DNA of 64,000 nucleotides from Alphaproteobacteria bacterium (GTDB lineage: Bacteria; Pseudomonadota; Alphaproteobacteria; Rhodospirillales; WMHbin7). The first letter of the stretch is position 1; each line of letters starts with the position of its first letter. The notes under the pieces were generated by a model. It worked only from the letters and a program-made list of their open reading frames with translations. It was not told where the DNA came from and did no database searches. The translations under genes and the position numbers were made by a program. The stretch is from the NCBI GenBank assembly GCA_015231795.1, contig JADGAX010000002.1, forward strand, positions 496,001-560,000, in the 5' to 3' direction. Shown piece by piece: positions 57,523-64,000 of this stretch.

Positions 57523-59577
57523 TCAATGACTAGATGCGCTTTTCAAGGCTGTTATGACCGCACTCTCGCTCAAAAGTTCGGGCAGGGCGATGCCCTCGGG
57601 GGCGTTGGGGCCGTAAACCACATTGAAGGGGATGCCGTAACGGCCGAACTTGGCCAGATAAGCGCCGATGGCGTCGTTGGGTTTCGTCCAATCGGCCTTC
57701 ATCGCCACAAGGCCCGGTTGCATCAGCAGGGCGTGAATGGGTTCGCGGTTCAAGACAAGGCGTTTGTTGACCTGACAGGTGACGCACCAGTCGGCGGTGA
57801 CGTCAACGAACACCAGCTTGCCGCTTTTGACCAGGGCGGGAATCGCCGCCTCGTCGAACGGTTGCCAAAAGGCCTCACTGACCTTTGCCGTTTGCGAAGC
57901 GTCGGGCATCAAACGGGGTGCCGGAACCGCCAGCAGAGCGGCCAACAGGGCCGCCAGCCCCAGGGCCGGAAGATCAAGCCGATGGCGCAGATACAAAAAC
58001 AAGACCGTCAGCGTCAACAGCACGGCGACCGCCAGGGCGCTGATATACCCGGCCTGTGAATCGATGACGCTAAGCAGCCAAAGGGCGGTCGCCAACAGGG
58101 CCAGGGACAGGACCTGTTTTAGGCGAAGCATCCAGCGGCCAGGGCGCGGCAGGCTGGCCGCCAATTGCGGCCATGCCGCCACGGCCAGATAAGGGCCGGC
58201 CATGCCCAGTCCCAGACACAAAAAGATGGTCAGAATTTCCAAAGGTCCAGCGGCCAGCGCGAATCCAACCGCCGTGCCCAGGAAGGGGGCGGAGCAGGGG
58301 GTGGCCAGCAAGGTGGCGAACATGCCCGCCGCGAAATGCTGGGCCAGACCATGCGGATGTCCCAGGGCGCGCCCGCTGCCGCCCAGCCAGTGGGGAATGC
58401 CGATTTCGAAAATTCCCGCCATGTTGGCCGCGAACAGCACAACCAAGGCGGCCAGGAACGACAGGAACACGGGTTCTTGGAATTGCAATCCCCAGCCGAC
58501 GGCATTGCCGGTCAGTTTCAGCCCCACGGCGGCCAGCCCCAGGATCAGGAACGAGGCCAGAATGCCCATGGCCGAGGCGATGAAGCTGATGCGAACTTGC
58601 CCTCGTTCGGCCCCGCCATGGCCGATCAGGCTCATGATCTTCAAGGAAAGAACCGGCAGCACGCAAGGCATCAGGTTCAAAATCAGGCCGCCCAACAGGG
58701 CCAAGCCGATCATGCCCAGCAGCGACGCCATCCGGGGCTTGGGCGGTTGCGCCTCGGCTGGCGTCAGGCTGGCTTCCAGGCCCCGCTTGCCGTCGGCCAG
58801 GGTGAAAACCAGCGGCGCGCCCGCCAAGCCCTGCTTGGGCGCTTCAACCACGTTGATCTCGAAACGCGCCGCTTGGCCGCGCCGTTCCAGCGTGACCTTC
58901 GGGGCGGAAAAGAAAAAGCCGGGCGGACCTTCGACGAATAGATCGGGCTTTTCGAAGGGGGGATTCGCCAAAGCGTCCAGAACCAGCCGCTTCTCGCCCT
59001 CCCGCCAGACCCCCACCAGCTTCAGCCCATGTTTGGCGCCGTCGCCCGGCACGGCGGCGGCGAATTGATTGATGCGCTGGGCTTCAAGGGCCGCCCCGGC
59101 CGGACCCTTGGGCAGGTCGAGCGCTAGTTGGGCCATGACGGGAATGCAAATATCCTTGCAAGCCAGAACGTCGAGCGACAATTTCAACCCAAGCGGCTGG
59201 CCTGGCTCGGACAAATGGGCCTTTAGCGGCAAGACGAGTTCGTGCTTATAACCGATGGTCTCGATGCCCAGGATGGTGAAGCGTTCGGGCAAGGGCCATG
59301 AAACATCCATCGCCGCCAGATTGGCCGATCCCGTCCAGTCCATTTTAGGGGGATATCCGGCATCGCCCGGCGAGCGCCAATAGATTTTCCAGTCGCTTTT
59401 CAAGGAAAATTCAAGGCCCAGCAAGATAGCGCCGTCATCCCCCACGCCCTCTTGGGCCGAAATGAGGCGCATGGCCCCCACCTCGCTTTGGACCCAGGGC
59501 GAAGCCCCGGCCCAGGCCTTGGAAAAGGGAGCCAAAACAAGCAGCAGCAGCAAGAAGATGCGAAGGCGATTTGACAT
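57523..59577 (-). CDS. Thiol:disulfide interchange protein, DsbD/ScsB type
   Basis: 684 aa. It has a signal peptide (about 1-23), an N-terminal immunoglobulin-like domain with a Cys pair in ACKDICIP (about 139-146), a central CcdA-like domain of eight membrane segments with LMPCVLP and ATPCSAPF, and a C-terminal thioredoxin domain with WCVTC (about residues 597-601). All six redox Cys needed to pass electrons from cytoplasmic thioredoxin to the periplasm are present. The N-terminal domain is closer to ScsB than E. coli DsbD. Possible clients are cytochrome c maturation or copper-stress proteins. Confidence 0.88.
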   Translation of the reverse strand: MSNRLRIFLLLLLVLAPFSKAWAGASPWVQSEVGAMRLISAQEGVGDDGAILLGLEFSLKSDWKIYWRSPGDAGYPPKMDWTGSANLAAMDVSWPLPERFTILGIETIGYKHELVLPLKAHLSEPGQPLGLKLSLDVLACKDICIPVMAQLALDLPKGPAGAALEAQRINQFAAAVPGDGAKHGLKLVGVWREGEKRLVLDALANPPFEKPDLFVEGPPGFFFSAPKVTLERRGQAARFEINVVEAPKQGLAGAPLVFTLADGKRGLEASLTPAEAQPPKPRMASLLGMIGLALLGGLILNLMPCVLPVLSLKIMSLIGHGGAERGQVRISFIASAMGILASFLILGLAAVGLKLTGNAVGWGLQFQEPVFLSFLAALVVLFAANMAGIFEIGIPHWLGGSGRALGHPHGLAQHFAAGMFATLLATPCSAPFLGTAVGFALAAGPLEILTIFLCLGLGMAGPYLAVAAWPQLAASLPRPGRWMLRLKQVLSLALLATALWLLSVIDSQAGYISALAVAVLLTLTVLFLYLRHRLDLPALGLAALLAALLAVPAPRLMPDASQTAKVSEAFWQPFDEAAIPALVKSGKLVFVDVTADWCVTCQVNKRLVLNREPIHALLMQPGLVAMKADWTKPNDAIGAYLAKFGRYGIPFNVVYGPNAPEGIALPELLSESAVITALKSASSH

Positions 59578-59605
59578 GGGGCGAGGCTAGGCCTATCTCA
59601 TAATT

Positions 59606-60187
59606 ATGTCGAGTGAAGAACCCAAGGGCGGCTTTCTGGCCGGTCAGCTATTGATCGCCATGCCGCAGATGAACGACCCGCGATTTTCCCGGGCGGTCAT
59701 ATACGTATGCGCGCATGGGCCGGAAGGCGCCATGGGCTTGGTGGTCAACCGCGTGCTGGACAGTTTCAACTTTGGCGACCTGCTGGAACAACTGGGCATC
59801 GTGGCCGATCCGTTGGCGTCGCATATTCGCGTTCATTTCGGCGGCCCCGTCGAAACGGGGCGCGGCTTCGTGCTGCATTCGGCCGAGTATCGCCACGAAT
59901 CGACCCTGGTGGTCGATGGCCAGATCGGCCTGACCGCCACCATCGACGTGCTGAAGGACATCGTGGGCGGACATGGACCCAAGAAAAACATCCTGGCCCT
60001 GGGCTATGCGGGCTGGGGGGCCGGACAACTCGAACATGAAATCTCCGAGAATGTCTGGCTGACCGCTCCGGCCAGCGAGGATCTATTGTTCGGCGACGAA
60101 ACCGGCACGACCTGGGAACGCGCCATGAAAAAAATCCACACCCATGTCGATCCGGCGCTGCTGGCTGGACAAGCCGGGCATGCGTAA
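59606..60187 (+). CDS. yqgE: YqgE/AlgH family protein (UPF0301)
   Basis: 193 aa, ATG 59606, divergent from the dsbD-like gene by 28 bp. GGFLAGQLLIAMPQMNDPRF, GAMGLVVNR, FGGPVETGRGFVLH and ALGYAGWGAGQLE are the family signatures. The function of this widespread family is unclear; some members are linked to transcription of alginate genes. Confidence 0.92.
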   Translation: MSSEEPKGGFLAGQLLIAMPQMNDPRFSRAVIYVCAHGPEGAMGLVVNRVLDSFNFGDLLEQLGIVADPLASHIRVHFGGPVETGRGFVLHSAEYRHESTLVVDGQIGLTATIDVLKDIVGGHGPKKNILALGYAGWGAGQLEHEISENVWLTAPASEDLLFGDETGTTWERAMKKIHTHVDPALLAGQAGHA

Positions 60188-60192
60188 TTTGC

Positions 60193-60241
60193 TGTCCCTC
60201 AAGCGCCGGGCGCGACACTCCGCGTCGCTTGGCTCACGCGC
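60193..60241 (+). repeat. 49-bp direct repeat, copy 1
   Basis: Identical to 60293-60341, starting TGTCCCTCAAGCGCC and ending GGCTCACGCGC. The two copies start exactly 100 bp apart. Confidence 0.9.
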
Positions 60242-60292
60242 GAAAATTCGCGCGGGCGCTTAACGCGCCAGTCGCTGCGCTCCATAGTTAGT

Positions 60293-60341
60293 TGTCCCTC
60301 AAGCGCCGGGCGCGACACTCCGCGTCGCTTGGCTCACGCGC
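60293..60341 (+). repeat. 49-bp direct repeat, copy 2
   Basis: Second copy of the repeat at 60193-60241. The bases on each side differ, so the repeat ends are sharp. Contains the inner GCGAC...GTCGC inverted repeat. Confidence 0.9.
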
Positions 60342-60463
60342 CAGCAGGCGCGCGGCCCTTTGGGCCTAGCTTCACGCCGCCAAGGGCGGCGCGGCGGGTT
60401 CCATCCCGCCGGAAGCCAAGACGCCGGAGGCGTCGCGCGGCGTTTGAGCGCCACAAAAGCTAT

Positions 60464-60982
60464 TCACTCAAATATAACCGTCTGGCTGAGTTCTTCCGCC
60501 GTGTTGGCGATGGTGGCCAGACAGGAATTGGCGCGCCCTTCCGGGATGGCCACCGCAAAGCGGATGATATAGCGGGCTTTGCCCTGATGGCCGGGCACAT
60601 GTTCGGCATTCATGGTCACGATATTGGCGTCGAAATCGCCGAACACTTCTGAAAGCCTTGCCACCAATCCGGGCCGGTCGCCGCCCGCCACCGTCACCCG
60701 GTGGGTAACGCGCCCCGCCGGTCCATGCGCCGGGTCCAGCGAGAAGGGCGTAACCGCCAGCTTGGCGTCTTGCAATTCCGGCAGCGCCGCCAGATGGGCT
60801 TGCAGCTCTTCTTGCGTCAGGCTTTCTGGAATATCGCAAACGGCGCTCATCTCGGCCCCGGTGCCCAGCACGGCGAAGCTGGCGTCGCCCAGATTGGCCC
60901 CCAGTTCGAACAAGCGGCCCGCGACGGCGGCCACCAGACCAGTGCGGTCGGGGGCGAAAAAGGAAATCAATACCAGGGCCAT
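60464..60982 (-). CDS. Double ACT-domain protein (GcvR-like)
   Basis: 172 aa from ATG 60982 with AGGAG upstream; the longer frame to 61108 overlaps the EAL gene and is rejected. Two ACT domains are visible: FFAPDRTGLVAAVAGRL (about 8-24) and GGDRPGLVARLSEVF (about 99-113). This resembles the glycine-cleavage regulator GcvR and related amino-acid-sensing proteins. Target unknown; no gcv genes are near. Confidence 0.85.
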   Translation of the reverse strand: MALVLISFFAPDRTGLVAAVAGRLFELGANLGDASFAVLGTGAEMSAVCDIPESLTQEELQAHLAALPELQDAKLAVTPFSLDPAHGPAGRVTHRVTVAGGDRPGLVARLSEVFGDFDANIVTMNAEHVPGHQGKARYIIRFAVAIPEGRANSCLATIANTAEELSQTVIFE

Positions 60983-60995
60983 GCGGTTTCTCCTG

Positions 60996-62786
60996 TCAAC
61001 CAGTCCAATAAAGCCGCCCGTCCCTGCGCGCAAATCCCGACGGAGCGGCCTCGCCCCGTGGTCCGCCAAGACCCTGATCGGGGCGTCCGAAATAATAGCC
61101 CTGACCATACTGCACGCCCAGGCTTTTCAGCAATTCCGCCGTGCCCGCATCCTCGATCATTTCGGCGATCATGCTGATCTTAAGATCCTTGCACAATTGC
61201 GCGATGGCCTTCAGGAAGGGAATGTCCTTGGGCTGCTTGAGCACATGCTGCACATAGCTTCCATCGATCTTCACGAAATCGACTGTCAGCGCGCGCAGAT
61301 AGTGGAAGGCGGCGGAACCTGCTCCGAAATCGTCCAGGCATACCGGATGGCCGCGCTTTCGCAGCTCTTGCAAGCGGGCGTTGACGGCGGCAAGGTCTCG
61401 CACTTCCGAGGATTCCGTCATTTCGAACAGAAGGCGGCCCCGATAAGGCGGCGCCGCATCCAGCGCGCCATACAGGCTTTTCATGAATTGGCCGTCGGAC
61501 AGCGAATGGCCCGACAGATTGACCGCCAAACTGACGGCCGCGTCTCCCATGAAATTGCGGTGCAACAGATCGATCACACGCTCATAGATCGCCTTGTCCA
61601 GAAGGCCGATCAGGCCGGTGTCCTCGGCGAAGGTAACCAAGCGGAAGGGCGATTCCTCACCCGCCTCAGTGCTTCTCAGGCGGGCCAGGCTTTCGAAATG
61701 ATGAATGACATGGCTGCCCAGGGAAACCACGGGCTGATAGGCCAAGTCGAAGCGGCCCTCGCCGATCAGGGACTTCAACAGCCCCATTTCGCTGACCGTG
61801 GCCGACAACTGGCCATGCACGCCCCGGCTTAGGGCTTCGACGGTGAAGGCCGATCCTTCCTGGCGCGAGAATTGATTGATGGTGTAGACCAGCGCTTGGG
61901 CCGCTTCCTCGTCGCTGATGCCCGAGGCGTCCAGATCCAAGGTGGCCAGATTGACGCCCATCGTCTGACCTTCTGGCAAACTGCGTCCGGCCAGCTCGGC
62001 GATTTTGCGCTTCAGTTTGTTCTGGTCCAGCGAGCTGTCGTGGACAAGGCCGAATTTGGTGTCGGACAGCAAGCCCGCCGATTCGCCGCCCACCGAATGG
62101 GCGCGCAGAAGCTGGGCCAGATCGTGCTTGAAGGCCTGGGCGGCTTCTGGGCCTTCTTGCTGCGCCAGCGCCTTGACCTCGGGCAAATCCAGCAAGGTCA
62201 GGCCGTAAGTCAGGCCCGCTTGCCCGGCCTCGGCCAGCCTGGATTGGGCGATGCGCGCAAAATCGTCGCGATCGGGAAGGGCGGTTCGCTGGCTTGCCGG
62301 GGACACTGGGGGTTGAAGCGCAGGCGGGCGGTTCGCCAAGGCCAAAAAGAGATGGCCGTCGAAGTCTTCGGGAATCCGATAGCCCGAAAGCCAAATCGAA
62401 TGGCGGCCGCCATCAGGCAAAACGATGTCGAAGGCGATGGCCGACAGCCGCCTGCCCTGGCGCATGCGCTCCAGCGCTTGCTCCAGCCTGGGTTTGTCGG
62501 CTTCTTGAAAAAGGGAGGAGAGGGAGCTGCCCTCAAGCGCCTTGGCGCCGCGTCCCGCCAGCGCTCTGGCTTGCCCGACGGCGAAGACGACCTGGCCGTC
62601 TTGCGTCGCTTCCAAGAGCAGATCGGCCCCCGCCAAGGCCAGGGCCAGAAAGCGATCCCTGGTCTGGCGAAGATGGTCCGCCAGCGGTTCGCTATTGTCT
62701 GACGTGCTGGTCAGGCCAACACTCCGTCGTAAAGGTCGGTATAGAATTTTGCCGCCGTCGAGGCGGCGTTCGCCATGGCGGGCCAT
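60996..62786 (-). CDS. EAL-domain cyclic-di-GMP phosphodiesterase with degenerate GGDEF and PAS-like region
   Basis: 596 aa from ATG 62786, which overlaps the upstream gene by 76 bp; I found no better downstream start. N-terminal PAS-like region (about 30-150), then a degenerate GGDEF segment (LLSDTKFGLVH instead of GGDEF), then an EAL domain (about 335-580): AYQPVVSL, ESLARL (ESL in place of EAL), NLSGHS, EMTES, DDFGAG, DFVKIDGSYV and QGYYFGRP. The residues that bind metal and c-di-GMP are kept, so it is probably an active phosphodiesterase controlling motility or attachment. Confidence 0.85.
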   Translation of the reverse strand: MARHGERRLDGGKILYRPLRRSVGLTSTSDNSEPLADHLRQTRDRFLALALAGADLLLEATQDGQVVFAVGQARALAGRGAKALEGSSLSSLFQEADKPRLEQALERMRQGRRLSAIAFDIVLPDGGRHSIWLSGYRIPEDFDGHLFLALANRPPALQPPVSPASQRTALPDRDDFARIAQSRLAEAGQAGLTYGLTLLDLPEVKALAQQEGPEAAQAFKHDLAQLLRAHSVGGESAGLLSDTKFGLVHDSSLDQNKLKRKIAELAGRSLPEGQTMGVNLATLDLDASGISDEEAAQALVYTINQFSRQEGSAFTVEALSRGVHGQLSATVSEMGLLKSLIGEGRFDLAYQPVVSLGSHVIHHFESLARLRSTEAGEESPFRLVTFAEDTGLIGLLDKAIYERVIDLLHRNFMGDAAVSLAVNLSGHSLSDGQFMKSLYGALDAAPPYRGRLLFEMTESSEVRDLAAVNARLQELRKRGHPVCLDDFGAGSAAFHYLRALTVDFVKIDGSYVQHVLKQPKDIPFLKAIAQLCKDLKISMIAEMIEDAGTAELLKSLGVQYGQGYYFGRPDQGLGGPRGEAAPSGFARRDGRLYWTG

Positions 62787-63346
62787 TGCGCCTCGGCGAT
62801 CGGAGCCTTGCGCAAGACATCCAGCAAACCGTCGTCGGAGGGCTGGGTGCGGTAAAAGAAACTGGCCTGGCTGGGCTTCAGGTTGAGCGTTTGAAACAGC
62901 TTGGCGCTGTAGTTCTGGCCGAAATTGGACAAAAGCGCGTTCAGCATGGCGATGATGGCCATGCGCCCGGCGGGCAGGCGCAGCGCGATGTAGTAGTTGT
63001 AGGCGACGAAGGCCTGGACCGGGGCGATGGGGAACTGGTCGCGCGGATCGGGGCCTTTGTAATCGGTGGCTTCAAGATCGGACAGCACCCAGCGCCAATT
63101 GTCGCGCACGCGCTCGGCGTGGCGCAAAAGATAATCGCGCACGTCCTCCATGCCGATCGGGCACTGGGCCGCGGCCAGCGCCGAGACGTTGGGCGCCTCA
63201 TGGCTGATGTGAAAAAGGGTCAGCAGAACCCGGTGGTAATCGGGCAGCGTGACCTGCCCGGCCAGAACCCGGCGGCACAGACGGTTGTCCGGAAACGCCA
63301 AGGTGGCGTCGGTAATCGCCTTCAAGACATCGTCAATCCCGGCCAT
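62711..63346 (-). CDS. Helical protein, possibly haem-oxygenase/TenA-like fold
   Basis: 211 aa. It is almost all helical by sequence, with LTLFHISHEAPNVSALAAAQ (about 43-62) and RHAERVRDNWRWVLSDLEA (about 75-93), a spacing of His and Glu residues reminiscent of the haem-oxygenase-like di-iron or PqqC/TenA proteins. No firm family name. It starts 19 bp after phaC and its 3' end overlaps the EAL gene by 76 bp, so the three are probably one transcript. Confidence 0.5.
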   Translation of the reverse strand: MAGIDDVLKAITDATLAFPDNRLCRRVLAGQVTLPDYHRVLLTLFHISHEAPNVSALAAAQCPIGMEDVRDYLLRHAERVRDNWRWVLSDLEATDYKGPDPRDQFPIAPVQAFVAYNYYIALRLPAGRMAIIAMLNALLSNFGQNYSAKLFQTLNLKPSQASFFYRTQPSDDGLLDVLRKAPIAEAQWPAMANAASTAAKFYTDLYDGVLA

Positions 63347-63365
63347 TCAATTCGCCCCTCTCATC

Positions 63366-64000
63366 TCAAGCGCCAAGCACATAAACGCCCGGCGCATCCG
63401 AAATCGGCGGATAGCCGACCTTGCCGTTCCCCATCGGCGGCGGGGGCATGGTGCCTGAAGAATGGGCACTTATCCAGCCCTCCCATGCGGGCCACCAGGA
63501 CCCTTCGAAGCGGGGGGCCTGGGCCGCCCAGCTATCCGGGTCGATGAACTTGTCCTGATCCTTGCGGGTCGCCATCTGGAAGCTGCGCCTGGAATGGCCC
63601 GGCTCGCTGACGATGCCCGCATTATGGCCGCCCGAGGTCAGCAGGAAGGTGACGTCGGTATCGGAAAGGATGCCGATCTTGTAGACGGATTTCCAGGGCG
63701 CCACATGGTCCTTGGTGGTGCCGACGGCGAAGATGGGACAGCGGATGTCGGTCAGGGCCACCGGCTTGCCATCCACCATCAACCGGCCCTTGGACAATTC
63801 ATTGTCCAGGAACAGGCGGCGCAGATATTCCGAATGCATGCGAAACGGCATGCGGGTGGCGTCAGCGTTCCAGGCCATCAGGTCGTTCATGGCGTCGGGC
63901 TGGCCCAGCAGATAATGGCTGACCACGCGCGACCAGATCAGATCGTTCGAGCGCAGCATCTGAAAGGCGCCCGCCATCTGCTTGGTGTCCAGAACACCCT
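63366..64000 (-). CDS. phaC: Poly(3-hydroxyalkanoate) synthase, C-terminal part (runs off right edge)
   Basis: The frame is open to the window edge (about 211 codons). It shows the C-terminal catalytic section of a class I PHA synthase: VGTTKDHVAPWKS with the catalytic Asp, TSGGHNAGIVSEPG with the catalytic His, and the conserved end GSWWPAWEGWI and APGVYVLGA. The nucleophile Cys lies outside the window. It polymerises 3-hydroxyacyl-CoA into storage granules. Confidence 0.93.
   Translation of the reverse strand, partial: GVLDTKQMAGAFQMLRSNDLIWSRVVSHYLLGQPDAMNDLMAWNADATRMPFRMHSEYLRRLFLDNELSKGRLMVDGKPVALTDIRCPIFAVGTTKDHVAPWKSVYKIGILSDTDVTFLLTSGGHNAGIVSEPGHSRRSFQMATRKDQDKFIDPDSWAAQAPRFEGSWWPAWEGWISAHSSGTMPPPPMGNGKVGYPPISDAPGVYVLGA

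Larger units (their letters stand above)
60188..60463. repeat. Palindrome-rich non-coding segment between yqgE and the ACT-domain gene
   Basis: 276 bp without a credible gene. It holds a series of G/C-rich inverted repeats: GCGCC-G-GGCGC, GCGAC...GTCGC, CGCGCGAA-AA-TTCGCGCG (60237-60254), GGCCC-TTT-GGGCC, GCCGCC-AAG-GGCGGC, GGCGGG-TTCCAT-CCCGCC and GACGCC-GGA-GGCGTC, plus a 49-bp direct repeat. It separates two convergent genes and may act as a REP-like, bidirectional terminator. Confidence 0.7.

Noticed and set aside
60193..60341. The two 49-bp repeats as a CRISPR array or phage attachment sites
   Set aside because: Only two copies, G/C-rich palindromic content, no cas genes, no integrase and no tRNA nearby.

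Overview
The window is about 64 kb of high-GC alphaproteobacterial chromosome. The gene content and order point to Rhodospirillales, possibly a Magnetospirillum-like organism: aroQ-accB-accC-aat, bolA divergent from dnaJ-like-cobS-cobT, thrB-rnhA, ChvG/ChvI, a SAM-II riboswitch before metZ, PHA synthase, bacteriohemerythrin, and a sigma-54 hook operon. This placement is inferred from protein families and synteny, because no rRNA is present. No tRNA, IS element, prophage or CRISPR array was seen. Two genes run off the ends: a ChvG-type kinase on the left and phaC on the right.

Layout. 1-1542: chvG-chvI (minus). 1575-4398: promoter, cobalamin riboswitch and cbiMNQO cobalt importer, followed by a translationally coupled glycosyltransferase and a HugZ-like protein (to 6202). 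6212-10077: SAM-II riboswitch with terminator, metZ, gabD and a second coupled glycosyltransferase. 10074-15613 (minus): aroQ-accB-accC-aat-pat operon. 15655-19236 (minus): dnaJ-like, cobS, cobT. 19317-20039: bolA and a ribbon-helix-helix protein.

20005-40387 is the most unusual part. It is an island of at least nine glycosyltransferase-like or TPR genes wrapped around the flagellar hook operon fliK-flgD-flgE, which has a good sigma-54 promoter. Its core is a four-gene operon with touching or overlapping ends, gmd-fcl-GT41-GT41. It makes GDP-L-fucose and encodes two TPR-SPINDLY/OGT-type transferases, which suggests protein O-fucosylation, perhaps of flagellar proteins. The two GT41 genes share a 1,219-bp catalytic block that appears identical at the DNA level, while their TPR halves differ.

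40444-42527: an FNR/Anr box precedes a diheme cytochrome c and a Tat-exported PQQ-type beta-propeller. 42609-45024: aspartate aminotransferase, a secreted protein and a BrnTA toxin-antitoxin pair. 45209-52260: an EF-G-like GTPase, glycogen phosphorylase, a two-domain bacteriohemerythrin, an N-formylglutamate amidohydrolase and a trans-aconitate methyltransferase. 52336-55508 (minus): lipoprotein and mutS. 55628-57044: thrB-rnhA. 57055-64000: a small Cys-containing protein, DsbD/ScsB, YqgE, a palindrome-rich non-coding segment with a 49-bp direct repeat, a double-ACT protein, an EAL protein, a haem-oxygenase-fold-like protein and the C-terminal part of PHA synthase.

Start sites were chosen from Shine-Dalgarno matches, start/stop overlaps and family N-termini. 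All functional statements rest on reading motifs by eye; no database search was possible.
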